Source: Pseudorasbora parva (Eukaryota > Chordata > Actinopteri > Cypriniformes > Gobionidae). Taken from it: a DNA stretch of 64,000 nucleotides. The position numbers and the translations under genes were made by a program. The DNA is taken from assembly GCF_024679245.1 (NCBI RefSeq), contig NC_090174.1:18052433-18116432 (forward strand), read 5' to 3'. The notes below the pieces were generated by a model. The model did no database searches. It was not told the origin of the DNA and worked only from the letters and a program-made list of their open reading frames with translations. Positions 10,544-20,375 of the stretch are shown here, one piece after another (positions within the stretch are counted from its first letter, which is position 1; every line of letters begins with the position of its first letter).

Positions 10544-11995
10544 TTGGGTGAGCCACGTCAAGACAGCCATCCTGCCCCCGGGCCACGCCGCTCTCGTCCC
10601 TCTCTGTCGTTAGCGCCCTCTCAGAGCAGACCCCAGAGGAACGCAAGTCCTTCCTTGGTCTCCTCTGTCAGGACGCAGCAGTTACCAGTGCCCCCACACC
10701 GGGCCACTATGCCACCCACGTCCTGGCTGGTAAAGCTGCTTCAGATCTAAGTGGTGGAGAACACAGAGATCTGGTTCTCCACCACTTAGCCAGTCTGGGC
10801 CTTCGGGTCAACTGGGAGAAGAGCAAACTCTGCCCCGTGCAGAGGATCTCTTTTCGCGGTATGGAGATCGACTCAATCGCCATGTGCGCGCAGCTTACCG
10901 GCGAGCGTGCGCAGTCACTGCTGACTTGCCTCCATCAGATAAAGAGCAAGAGCGGGGTTCCACTGAAACTATTTCAGAGGCTCCTGGGGCATATGGCATC
11001 TGCAGCCGTGGTGGCACCGCATGGATTGCTTCATATGAGACTGCTTCAGCACTGGCTTTGCGATCGAGTCCAGAGATGGGCATGGCAGTCTGGCACACTC
11101 CGGGTTACATTAACTCGGGCCTGCAGACAGACACTCACCCAGTGGTCGAACCTCAGCTTTCTACAGGCAGGTATTCCCTTAGAACGAGTTTGCAGGCATG
11201 TTGTTGTATCAACAGATGCTTCCACTATGGGTTGGGGTGCCATGTGCAATGGACATGCTGCCACGGGCTCCTGGACAGAGAGCCAGCTTGCCTGCATGTC
11301 AATTGCCTCGAGTTGCTGGCAGTACGGTTCGCCCTGCACCGCTTCTGGGCGTTGCTGAAGGGTCAACATGTCCTAGTCAGGTTGGACAACACAGCCGTTT
11401 TAGCGTGCATTAACCATCAGGGCGGTCTACGCTCCCGCCGCCTGTCCCAAATCGCTCGCCATCTCATGTTATGGAGTCTGAGGTCCCTTCGTGCTGTCCA
11501 TATCCCGGGGATCCTTACCCGTGCAGCCAACGAGCTCTCAGGCTTCAGCCAATCCCTGGGGTGTGGAGACTCCATCCCCAGTCGGTCCAGCTGATCTGGG
11601 ATCATTTCGGGGATGCGCAGGTAGATCTGTTTGCCTCCCACGACTCGTCCCATTGCAGCCTGTACTACTCCCTGACCGAGGGCACGCTCGGAATGGATGC
11701 ACTGGCGCACAGCTGGCCGCAGGGCCTACGCAAGTATGCGTTCCCTCCAGTGAGCCTTCTTGCACATGTTCTGTGCAAGGTCAGAGAGGACAAGGAGCAG
11801 GTCATGTTGGTCGCCCCGTATTGGCATGGCCAGACCTGGTTCCCAGAACTAGTGCTCCTTGTGACAGCCCCTCCCTGGCTGATTCCTCTGAGACAGAATC
11901 TCCTCTCTCAGAGACAAGGCACCTCGGGGGCCCGCCTCTTGATCTTTGGAACCTCCACATGTGGCTTCTGGATGGGACGCGGCAGGTTTGAGTAC
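10544..11995 (+). pseudogene. DIRS RT C-terminus, RNase H and methyltransferase-like domains
   Basis: At about 10770 the frame enters the RT thumb (HHLASLGLRVNWEKSKLCPV, QRISFRGMEIDS). The palm with the catalytic YxDD-type motif is missing, apparently deleted around 10740-10760. RNase H follows, with candidate acidic residues in VVVSTDAS (near 11205), NCLELLAV (near 11303) and VRLDNTAV (near 11380). A frameshift lies near 11290 and another near 11560. The next frame shows WDHFGDAQVDLFASHDS, YAFPPVSLLAHVL and APYWHGQTWFP, the DAM-methyltransferase-like module specific to DIRS elements. It is not functional as it stands. Confidence 0.8.
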
Positions 11996-11999
11996 CCTA

Positions 12000-12291
12000 C
12001 TCTGTCCAGTACGTGCTGAAAGGGAAGGCTCTCTCAAAGCAATGGTTGTCTCACTGGATAGTAGACACGATTGTTTTGGCATACCAGCAGCAGGGGCGCC
12101 CATGCCCCGTTGGGGTTAGGGCACTCTCCACTCGGAGTGTGGCCTCCTCTTGGGCTTTATCGCATGGCGCTACGCTAACAGACATCTGCAGAGCTGCAGG
12201 CTGGGTGACACCGAACACATTCGCCAGATTTTATAATCTCCAAGTTGAGCCTGTATCCGACTATGTACTTGCCTTTACAAGTGGCCGGTAA
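12000..12291 (+). pseudogene. Tyrosine recombinase C-terminus of DIRS element
   Basis: The reading KGKALSKQWLSHWIVDTIVL, RALSTRSVASSWALSHGATL, TDICRAAGWVTPNTFARFYN is the C-terminal catalytic block of DIRS tyrosine recombinases, the enzyme that integrates the circular DNA instead of a DDE integrase. The HxxR box appears as LSTR, so the catalytic histidine seems replaced by leucine. The arginine and the RFY tyrosine are kept. The N-terminal half, with the first catalytic arginine, is absent. A stop follows ...AFTSGR. Confidence 0.8.
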
Positions 12292-13603
12292 TGGCTTGGC
12301 TTAGGTGTCTTTGCTTGTTTGCCATTCCACTCCATGGACTGGATATGTGCGATATTCTTCTCAGGTGAGCTTCTCCGAAAGCCCTGAGCTCCTCCAGCAC
12401 TAATCCTAATCCAGCACTGATGACGGCGATGCCAGTAAGTCTGCCCTATTCAGCCCAGACACTTGTGTCCGGCCAGGTGCCCCATGTGCATGGTTCCCCC
12501 CCTCAGCGACCCCCACATGTGTATTTCCACCGTAAGCCTCCCTTGAACGGGTGTCTTCCCTTGGCAAGCTTGCCACCTCCTGGGGTTAAAAATCCACCTG
12601 CGGCTGGTACCCCAGTGATCTTCCGTATGCAGCCCTTAGCGGGTCATATGTGTATGCTTAAAGGCCATCTTTCAATTTAATTTTATAACTTAATTTATAC
12701 AGAATATTGTATGAAAATGTAAATTTAAAAAGACATACATAAGAATACATATGTTTTACAACTCCCACGGGCAGAAATAAAGAAAAAAAGTGCCTGTTCT
12801 AAGCTACGCTCCAAAAACCCGCCTTTTCCCAGAGAACGCGTCATATGATGCAACGACAGGCAAACATAGGCGCTGCAACCCTGGCTCTCATTGTGGGTTT
12901 ACGTAGTCTGAGAGGTGGAAACAGAAAATAGAGATTGTCATTATCGTAATTATAGATTGAGTAGGTTGGAGTTGTCACAATGGTGAATTCTGTTGTCACA
13001 ATGGTGAATCAATAAAAGATCCTTGTTACAATGATTGTATTTACATGAAAAACATATTCCCGTCCAAGCCTAAAGACTAACTGCTTTCATACACGTACTC
13101 CACAGTACATGTGAGATTATTTACATTATGTCCGTCGGAAATACTAAGAGGTGAGTAGTATAACAGCCGACTAAGCTCAGGAATTCCAGCTGTCCGGTTA
13201 TGTTGTTCAGATATACGGCCCAAACGCTTGACATCTGCAGAAGCAGAACATGCGGACACCTAGGTCTAAAAGCAGTTACTGATTAAACATCAGCTAGCAA
13301 TTTCTACAAAATTTCACGATAAACCATGTTGTGTAGAAATGCACAGAATGTCTATCCCTATCTGACCGTCACAGGTGTAAGCTATAGCCTACATCCTACA
13401 ACATTCATTTAAAATCTGGGATCTAAATTAATTATTTTAAGACACATATTGCTGGCATAGATGGTGACAATCTACATGGATGCTTGAAAAACAACAAAGT
13501 CGACAACAATATTGCTAAATATGATTTATTAAAGATACTGCAATGTGATAAACATGGAGACAACGTTAGCCACAAATAGCTATACCCTGTGGTCACTCAC
13601 CAA

Positions 13604-14176
13604 AGTCCCTTTCACACTGCACGTCGGACCCGCAATATTCCTGGGACATTGTCGGGTCGCCTTCTGTGTGAAAGCAATCACGTCCCGGAATTTATTACCA
13701 AACTGAACCCGGGTCGGGGACCTAGTAACATTGCGCGATTCGACCCGGGACGAGCGCTGTGTGAACAAAAGCCAAAACTAATGCCGCAACGTGTACGTAG
13801 TTATCGCGCGACTCGTAGAGCTTGTTTTTTCAATAATAAAACCCTGCAGTGCCAGAAGAGCTAGTCTGTGTTTTAAATGCAGAGAGTGTTCGTATACAAA
13901 ATAAACTAAAATTAACCAAGCAGAAATGTGCACAAACTGGACACAAGTCGAGACCACGGAGCTCCTTACTATCCGAGCTGAAGCTGAGATCGCTCGCCGT
14001 TATACGTCACATTAGGATGTCATGTGTCAACTCGACCTGGGACCGTTACGGGTTGTGTGTGAAAGAGCACATATTACGGTATTTCGCTGGCAGTGTGAAT
14101 GGACAAAATCTAGTGGCCCGGCAACAAATGCCGGGTCGCATTATCCGTGTATTTGCCGGAATCGCAGTGTGACACC
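13604..14176. repeat. CCCTTTCACACTGC-ended MITE-like unit
   Basis: Left end GTCCCTTTCACACTGC and right end (complement) GTGTCACACTGCGA are inverted. The interior repeats GACCCGGG and GTGTGAA(A/C) motifs, resembling the style of the Harbinger-like MITE at 1504-2565. Exact termini are uncertain. Confidence 0.45.
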
Positions 14177-14283
14177 TGCCGGACACCTGCCCAATTCTCA
14201 ACCGATTCTCCTCACACCACAACTCTATCTCTCTCCTCTGTCCATTTACCCTTCCCCTTAACTCTCCCTGACCCCTCTCTTGC

Positions 14284-14369
14284 CTAGGCGGCTTGTAATT
14301 ATACGGCAATAGCCCATCGTAAGAGTTGACATTTATCCCAACTGCAACCTCTTCGCTGTCTGACTCCAT
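14284..14369 (-). CDS. Possible first coding exon inside the TTAA element
   Basis: On the minus strand an ATG at 14369 opens MESDSEEVAVGINVNSYDGL followed by LPYNYKPPR, then a GC-type donor CTAG/GCAAG. Acidic openings followed by a YxYxPP-like segment resemble the N-terminus of multicopy fish proteins annotated as P2X purinoceptor 7-like, but that is a weak resemblance. No downstream exon was found. Confidence 0.3.
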
Positions 14370-14739
14370 TACAAAGAGACGATGTTTACCGGCCGTTGCG
14401 TCACTTCCGATCAGAGCGTTTTTCACAACGGAAGTAATTTTACTCACAATTTCTTTTAAAAAAACAGTTTTAATGCACATTTATGATTCATTTCTTCACG
14501 CAAGTCGAGTTCCTATACTCTTTATCTACACGTTAATTCACAGTGATCTTCAACTTGAAAGATGGGCTTTAAGTCCTCCCTATGGGTAGGCATTATGGCG
14601 CATATCTCCACCTGGAATATGCCTCCTAGGGTACCTTGGTATCTCCTGTGTTAAGTGGAGGCCTTCGGCCGTTCTAGCCTTACGCCAGGGCACTCGCACT
14701 TGCACAGGGCACTGGAAGACAGCTGAGTGGCGTGTCTAC

Positions 14740-14850
14740 ATTGGGACCCCCATTTGTCAGTCACTGACGTTACTCGGAGTGACCGACTGAAAGGGAACGT
14801 CTCGGTTACGTATGTAACCCTCATTCCCTGAGGAGGGAAAGGAGACGTAA
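14740..14850. repeat. DIRS internal complementary region
   Basis: Contains TCAGTCACTGACGTTACTCGG, complementary to 9505-9530 at the left tip, then GAGACG...GGTTACGTATGTAACC and TTCCCTGAGGAGGGAA, complementary to the right tip (15085-15106 plus 17256-17270). This arrangement is expected of the circle-junction template in DIRS1 replication. Confidence 0.8.
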
Positions 14851-14924
14851 CGTCCCTCTGCCACTTTCCGCTGTACCGCTGGAACGGGAGTTCAGCTTGG
14901 CTCCTCAGCAGGTAAACATAATGC

Positions 14925-15106
14925 GATCATGCCAGCTACTTCCTTATATACCCATGTGGGTAGGCGGAGTTACGCATGCAAATCATGCATGCCCATGGCA
15001 TTGGCACTGCCATTGGGCATTTTCTAGAATCTCGAAGATGATAGGCTTCTAAGCGAAACCCCTATTAGTCAGTCACTGATGCCCTCCTCAGGGAACGAAG
15101 GTTACA
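14925..15106 (-). repeat. DIRS right inverted terminal repeat
   Basis: Complement of the left repeat: CTACTTCCTTATATACCCA, GCCATTGGGCATTTTCTAGA and GATAGGCTTCTAAGCGAAAC. It ends GGTTACA at the TA where the Tc1-like element entered. Confidence 0.8.
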
Positions 15107-15170
15107 TACATTGGCATGAAAAAGTATCTGAAGCCTTTGGGATTTCTCACATTTTTGCATAAAATCACCA

Positions 15171-15976
15171 TCAAATGTGATGAAACGATTCTGAAGTTGA
15201 TTTACTTCTGTGTTTTGGGTCATTGTCCTGTTGCAGCATCCATTCTCTTTTTAGCTTCAACTTTCTGACAGACAGCCCCAGCTTTTCCTGTAAAACATCC
15301 TGATAAACTTTTGAATTCATTTTTCCATTAATTATTGCAAGCTGTCCAGGCCCTGAGGCAGCAAAACAGTCCCAAACCATGATGCTCCCTCCACCATGCT
15401 TCACGGCAGGGATGAGGTGTTGATTTTGGTGAGATTTTCCATTTTTCCTCCACACATGACGTTGTGTGTTCCTCCCAAACAGTTCAAATTTTGTTTCATC
15501 AGTCCACAAAATATTTTGCCAGAAGTTCTGTGGGCTGTCCATGTGCCTTTTTGCGAACATTAAATGTGCAGCAATGTTTTTTTTAGACAGGAGTGGCTTC
15601 CTCCGTGGAGTCCTCCCATGAACACCATTCTTGGCCAGCGTTTTACATATAGTTGATGTATGCACAGAGATATTGAACTGTGCCAGTGATTTCTGTAAGT
15701 CTTTACCAGACACTCTAAGTTTCTTTTTTACCTCTCTGAGTATACTGTGCTGAACTCTTGTTGTCATTTTTTTGGGAGAGAAGCAACAGTGTCAAACTCT
15801 CTCCATTTGTAGACAATTTCTCTAACTGTGGCTCGATAAACATCCAAACTTTTAGAGATGGTTTTGTAACATTTCCCAGCTTTATACATCTCAATAAATC
15901 TTGATCGCAGGTTTTCAGAGAGCTCTTTTGAGTGAGCCAAGGTGCACATCAGACAATGCTTCTCATCAAGACACAA
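15171..15976 (-). pseudogene. Tc1-like transposase, frameshifted and C-terminally truncated
   Basis: The N-terminal helix-turn-helix (AHSKELSENLRSRFIEMYKA, then TISKSLDVYRATVREIVYKW) is in one frame to 15764. A shift near 15767 joins it to the second frame, MTTRVQHSILREVKKKL. The DDE core shows NILWTDETKFELFG (first Asp) and WMLQQDNDPKH (second Asp). The SPDLNPIE block with the third acidic residue is absent: the frame ends SESFHHI at 15171, close to the terminal repeat. It therefore cannot catalyse transposition. Confidence 0.88.
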
Positions 15977-16179
15977 TTCTTTCTAGGTATGTGTTTGATA
16001 GTGAGCAGGGCAGCTTTAAGCCACTCTTCAGTGATTGGACACACCCCTGACTTAAATTGTTTGTTAAAAATTGGTATTAATTGCTCTAAAAGTCTCCTTA
16101 GGCATAAGGTTCAGTTACTTTTTCCTCCCCCTTCTGTCATTGTTTGCATGTTATCCTCAATAAAAATATGAAAACCCAT

Positions 16180-17107
16180 TGTAAGGCTGGAAAAACCTAG
16201 AAGATGCCGAAATGTCTAATCGCTCTGAGAAAACAAAGCAAATTAGCATCTGAACTCATTCATACAGTTAGCGTCTCTGTCCGAGACGACATCACACTGA
16301 GTGAACCATCTATGAATGACTCTAATTTACATGCCTTTCCTTTCACATGAAAATTCCCCCAAACTCCTGCTCCACTAAACTTGAGATCACCTGAAATGCA
16401 CCAGAAATCTCTTTGTTACAATGTCAATCCTCACGACAGTATTATATGTGTTTGATATCATTTGAAATGTCTCAGTGCGACTGGTACAAATATCTCTACT
16501 CCACAGAAGTAAACTAGAACATCCTAAATGTTTTAGGAGTTTAAAGATATCTTTCCTTGGTGTATGGTGGGTGTGGCTTTCAGCCATTTGGCCTCTCTTC
16601 CATTCAAGTCTATAGGACTTGGTCAATGCAAATTCCTATTGTGAACTCGTGTTTCCATTTGAAAGAGTTTCAAATGGTTCTGGGTATGTATCTGGTTCTG
16701 GGTATTTAAGGAAATGTTGCAAAGAGCTCAGGGCTCGATTCTGTAGTCAGGTCAGCCCGTAATGCTGGACGTTTCAAGATAGCCAGCATTATGTAATTTT
16801 CAGAAGTCAGGTATACATTTCATTCTTTACTTCAGAGTATTTGATGTTATATGGATTAGGCTACCTTTGAATTGATTATGTAATTGGCGTTATACATTTA
16901 CCTGACTGTTAATAAATTGTTACACTTTGATTGATTCTGACTTGCTCTTGAATTATTCATTCTAACCTAAATTCTAAATTATGATTAAATGGAGTCAGAT
17001 AACGAGGAATTGGAATAAATCCCCTTTTCCCAACTGAAAAGACGAACGCGCAGCGACCTTCACCCGCCGATCGTTAGCCTCCATTGGGACGATTTGGACG
17101 CCTTACA
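16180..17107 (+). mobile_element. Solo LTR, 928 bp, inside the Tc1-like element
   Basis: Begins TGTAAGGC and ends GCCTTACA, a perfect eight-base inverted terminus within TG...CA. It is flanked by a perfect five-base duplication CCCAT (16175-16179 and 17108-17112). A TATTTAAGG box lies near 16705 and AATAAA near 16912, followed by a T/G-rich stretch. The length and signals resemble a retrovirus-like LTR, but no internal genes are present, so the lineage cannot be named. Confidence 0.82.
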
Positions 17108-17270
17108 CCCATAAATGTTTGGGTGGTTTTAGTTAATGCAGACCCTGTTTTTTCATTTGTGTCATTGTGGCAAAGATCAGATAACATCGGATGGTGATTT
17201 TATGCAGAAATGTGAGAAATTGCAAAGGTTTCAGATACTTTTTCATGCCACTGTATGTAACCGAGATGTT

Positions 17271-17629
17271 TCATGCTCTGCAACTTTTGGGGGGCATCAA
17301 TATTATTTTCTGGCTGCTGTCCAACATAGTTTGCAACTTTTGGGGAGTCCTCTGATTTTGGGCCAAATACCGAGCTCTGAGCCCTCTCCTCAGACAGCAT
17401 GCCAAATATGCATACCATTTATTCTATCAGACTTATTTGTAAGTGTGTACTCGTGAAATGACATTTCATTAACAAAATTGGGGGGGGGGGGGGCACGTTC
17501 AAATGATCTATCCAAACATGATGTCATTCCAACCAGGTGTCAGCAGCCAGTAATCCAACATGTCTACCAATCAGCTCAAGTGGAGGATCACATAAAAACT
17601 GCCGCTGGTTTTAGTGCAGCTATACAGAC
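17271..17629. other. C11orf54 intron between DIRS end and exon
   Basis: Contains a poly-G run (17481-17494) and the reverse-strand continuation of the exon frame to a stop. No other feature is seen. Confidence 0.6.
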
Positions 17630-17731
17630 CTCTCCATTCATCCCAACTTTCTTGGAGGAGACGGCACCAGCACCAAAAATAAATGCACCAGGCAGCTCCA
17701 CCTCCTTTGACACAAGATTCATGTTGTAAAC
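17630..17731 (-). CDS. c11orf54: C11orf54 homolog, internal coding exon (34 codons)
   Basis: The exon reads from VYNMNLVSKEVELPGAF through the glycine-rich IFGAGA to ...KKVGMNGE, matching the middle of the C11orf54 family. The acceptor is an AAAG/G junction. The donor is GAG/GTCTGT, a poor match to the usual GTRAGT, but it is the only place that keeps phase 0 into the exon at 1057-1233. The right end of the DIRS-like element (about 17270) lies only about 360 bp downstream in the intron. Confidence 0.9.
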
Positions 17732-17810
17732 CTTTGAAGGGAAAGTTTGCTTCAGTTAGTTGTCCAAATGTGTTTCTTTCTGAAATTATATTTACAGTTC
17801 ACTAATGTAC

Positions 17811-17884
17811 CTTGTCAAGTTGGACCAGAGGAATAAGATAGGGTACACCTCCCACATCAGTAATACGTGGTTTGCCACAAATAC
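17811..17884 (-). CDS. c11orf54: C11orf54 homolog, internal coding exon (74 nt)
   Basis: Between a CTAG acceptor and a GTACAT donor the minus strand encodes ICGKPRITDVGGVPYLIPLV and then QLDK. This is the family's conserved segment that ends just before VY(N/D)xN in the next exon. The first glycine codon is split: its G comes from the exon at 17959-18057 and its GT from this one. The intron to the next exon is only 79 bp. Confidence 0.93.
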
Positions 17885-17958
17885 CTAGTAAAAGAGTAAT
17901 ACGTGTTGTTCAAAGAGTCTGTTACACCTCGGACTTGTATGGACATATATGTACTCAC

Positions 17959-18057
17959 CCTTGACAGGAAACCTGAAAGGCTCTTGTGTAAGATCTGGAC
18001 AGTCAGTAACAGACACTTTTACATAAGAAAAATTCTTATTCAGTCCTGATTCCAGCA
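17959..18057 (-). CDS. c11orf54: C11orf54 homolog, N-terminal-side coding exon (99 nt)
   Basis: The acceptor TTTTACAG is followed by two bases completing a codon, then LESGLNKNFSYVKVSVTDCP and DLTQEPFRFPVK, then one base of a split glycine and a good GTGAGT donor. This corresponds to about residues 20-55 of the family. The exon with the initiator methionine and the first twenty or so residues was not found on the minus strand up to 22.5 kb. It may lie further upstream or outside the window. A TACACTG-ended MITE sits 26 bp upstream of the exon. Confidence 0.92.
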
Positions 18058-18083
18058 CTGTAAAACAAAAATATATTAGTCAC

Positions 18084-18472
18084 TACACTGTAAAAAATTA
18101 TTTAGAAAAAAAAAGTTACTTGGTTGCCTTAAAATTTTAAGTTCATTGAAATTAAAAATTTGAGTTAATACAATGAATTTTTGAGATTCGACAACCTTCA
18201 TTAAAATATAATTTAAAGATTTTGTAAGCGTATTGGGTAATTGTGTGTGTTTTATTTTTGATGACACAGTGAAACATGCCAAATAGGGCTATTTTCAGGA
18301 TTTATCATTTTTTTTTATGTGGTTCAAATACAATAATAGTTTGAGTTTCTATTTATTAAACAAATTTCCTTTATTGTATTAACTCAATTTTTTAATTTCA
18401 ATAAACTCTAAATTTTAAGGCAACCAGGTTACATACTTTTTGTAAGTTAAACCAACATTTCTTTACAGTGTA
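18084..18472. mobile_element. Hairpin MITE with TACACTGTAAA ends
   Basis: TACACTGTAAA occurs at both ends in inverted orientation. Long internal arms are also inverted: GGTTGCCTTAAAATTTTAAG near 18123 pairs with its complement near 18403-18427. It is AT-rich and non-coding, within C11orf54 just upstream of the 17959-18057 exon. Its terminus is nearly the same as that of the larger unit at 18593-22847. Confidence 0.75.
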
Positions 18473-18654
18473 TAAATTATGGAAGCTTTAAAAATGTTGG
18501 GGATGGGAAGTGTGTCTTAACTGAGCCTAATTTTTTAAAATAATAATAATAATACAAATCTCTATGTTATTTTTTTCTCAAGTAGGCAAGTCTACACTAA
18601 AAAAATAAAACCCTTGGATCAACTTAAAAAAGTTGAAGTAATCGATCACACGAA

Positions 18655-18905
18655 ATATTTTACATTGACTCAAGTAAATAATTTAATTTAGTTTAATTTG
18701 AAAAGTTTAAATCCATGCAACCACTTTTTAAAGGTTGATCAAACTAATTATTTTAGATTGGAACAAACGATTTATTTTAAATTGGATCAAACTAACAAAT
18801 CATTATTTTATGTTGGGATAAACTAATTATTTAAATTAAAACAAAGTAATATTTATAGGCCAAAGTAAATTAATTATTTTAGGTTGTCTCAAATTAAGAT
18901 GTCAT
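18655..18905. repeat. Degenerate AT-rich subterminal tandem repeats
   Basis: Units of roughly 35 bp repeat the theme (T)TGGA(T/A)CAAAC(T)AATTATTTTA several times (about 18738, 18765, 18790, 18815, 18870). They sit just inside the left end of the 18593-22847 unit, where transposase-binding subterminal repeats would be expected. Confidence 0.5.
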
Positions 18906-19333
18906 TATTTAAAATGTATAATCAAAACAAAAAAAAGCTTTTAAAACATTTTGATCAATGACTATCATAACACTTTCCTTTAGAACACATTTATATTTAT
19001 TGTTCAATGAACATGTTCACATGTATGAAGAACAGTCTGCTTCACACAAAAATACAAATTTGTTACAAATAATCAAATCACCACTTGATGACATCACATT
19101 AGTAGTAATATTAAATTAGGAATGTTTGTCCTGACAACACAGTTCACCATAAAACATCCTAAAATACAATTAAAATATTAAGATACAAATGTATTTCATG
19201 TCCATAAATGTATATGATGATGAACAGTCTCTTTCAGCTGAACACCAGAGACAAATCCTGGAACTGCTCCTCAGACAGTGAACAGTGAACACTGCATCAG
19301 TTTCTGATACAGAGCTGTAAGCTCTACATTTAA
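18906..19333. other. AT-rich non-coding, possible 3' UTR of the minus-strand remnant
   Basis: Lies downstream (minus strand) of the last exon remnant. It holds AATAAA-type complements but no recognisable final exon. Confidence 0.35.
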
Positions 19334-19957
19334 AGGGTTAGTTTACCCAAAAATAAAAATTCTGTCATTAATCACTTATCCTCATGTTGTTCGACACTCG
19401 TGAGACCTCTGTTCATCTTCGGAACACAATTGAAGATATTTTAGTTGAAATCCGATGGCTCAGACAGGCCTTTAATGACACCAATGTCATTTCTCTCTCT
19501 TAAGACCCATAAAGAGTTCTGATTGGGCCAGCGCTTCCCGTGATGTGATTGGACAGCAGCTTAGCGCACTTTGCCCGGAAAGGTCCCGCCTCTTACCATA
19601 ACGGGGCGATGCAAGCGCTGAATGCGCGCTCTTCTCCACGTAGGAGAGCAACGAGACCATGCCCCCTATTTTGTGTGTTCTTGTGGGTGGAGGGTTAGTC
19701 AACAAACGGTTCTAGTGACGTCATTACAGCAGGAAGTGCAGCGGTGTAGTCCAAACCGGCTGTTCGCTGTAGGCTTTGAAAGGGAACTTCTGTTAAATAA
19801 AATATCTCGCTTGGCATTGAACTTTGAGCTTTATAATTTTACAGGTATTATTTATGCTCTAACAGCAACATTTCACACTGACTAAAGTTTGAAAGATAGA
19901 ATTGCGAAGAACGGGACCTTTAATGACAGAATATTCGTTTTTGGGCGAACTAAACCT
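19334..19957. mobile_element. TTAA-flanked MITE (AGGGTTAGTTTACCC ends)
   Basis: The inverted ends AGGGTTAGTTTACCCAAAAAT and (complement) AGGTTTAGTTCGCCCAAAAAC abut TTAA at 19330-19333 and 19958-19961. Same family as 50064-50846. The middle carries unrelated GC-richer sequence. It lies about 45 bp downstream of the exon remnant at 20004-20114. Confidence 0.78.
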
Positions 19958-20003
19958 TTAAATATAACCTATTTGTATGCAATATAGCAAGCAGGTTCCG
20001 GAC

Positions 20004-20114
20004 CTCTGATCCTTCAATGACAATTTTAATGTCTTTTGGTGGATGAAGAGGATCCTCTTTCCCAGTGATAAAGATCGCCATGGTTGTTTGCTCCAGTTCT
20101 TCAATCTCATTTTC
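20004..20114 (-). pseudogene. Exon remnant, multicopy fish protein family (third exon seen)
   Basis: After a TTTATGCAG acceptor the minus strand reads 37 codons, ENEIEELEQTTMAIFITGKE then DPLHPPKDIKIVIEGSE, to a weak GTCCGG donor. The pattern EL(E)xTTMxI...P.DI.IVIEG is recognisable from a large family of uncharacterised cyprinid genes found in many copies. It joins the exon at 20666-20755 in phase 0. No biochemical function is known to me. The final exon expected after VIEG is not present. Confidence 0.55.
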
Positions 20115-20204
20115 CTGCATAAAAAAAGAAAGAGAAAATAAGTACATTATAGTTTCAGAACTCTCCCATTTTCAGCTCTTACACACTCTAAACTGAACTT
20201 GAAT

Positions 20205-20375
20205 AGGCGCGTAACGAGTGAGAGCAAAGCGAGGCCGGTAAGTAATTGGATGATCAGTGCCAACTGCACGTCACACTGGTCTCAGAGCTTTCACAGAGGA
20301 GTGAAGGGAGAATAAAAGGAGGAGCGACGACAGTGAAGGAAGAGAGAGGACCAGGCATGGATTTTACATAGCATA
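20205..20375 (+). repeat. Degenerate LTR fragment related to the 3417 and 25687 solo LTRs
   Basis: Shares AATAAAAGGAGGAGC, then GAAGGAAGAGAGAGGACCAGGC and ATGGATTTTA, in the same order as 3530-3585 of the first solo LTR. Neither terminus nor target duplication is visible. Confidence 0.55.

Larger units (their letters stand above)
12662..14568. mobile_element. TTAA-flanked element nested in the DIRS element
   Basis: Ends AGGCCATCTTTCAA and (complement) AGCCCATCTTTCAA are inverted and each abuts TTAA (12658-12661 and 14569-14572). TTAA duplications are used by Kolobok and piggyBac transposons. Inside are AT-rich sequence, a second MITE-like unit at about 13604-14176, and a short exon-like frame at 14284-14369. 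No transposase was recognised. Confidence 0.65.
15109..17253 (-). mobile_element. Tc1-like element nested in DIRS right end
   Basis: Terminal inverted repeats CA(T/G)TGGCATGAAAAAGTATCTGA are found at both ends, each next to TA (15107-15108 and 17254-17255). Inverted similarity extends about 70 bp inward. The DIRS sequence GGTTACATA...TGTAACCGAG rejoins perfectly across it. A transposase pseudogene lies on the minus strand, and a 928-bp solo LTR was inserted later at 16180. Confidence 0.88.
9491..17270 (+). mobile_element. DIRS1-like tyrosine-recombinase retrotransposon (with nested insertions)
   Basis: Ends are inverted rather than directly repeated: TTTCGCTTAGAAGCCTATCA near 9541 pairs with its complement near 15035-15060. 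Downstream of the coding region, at about 14740-14850, lies an internal region complementary to both element extremes: it contains the complement of 9491-9545 and of the right tip (GAGGAGGGAA, GGTTACATA). This is the signature of DIRS1 elements, which replicate through circular intermediates. Coding remnants in order are Cys/His gag, RT end, RNase H, methyltransferase-like domain and tyrosine recombinase. A Tc1-like element at 15109-17253 interrupts the right tip, which resumes at 17256-17270. A TTAA element sits at 12662-14568. Net element length is about 3.7 kb without the two insertions. Confidence 0.85.
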
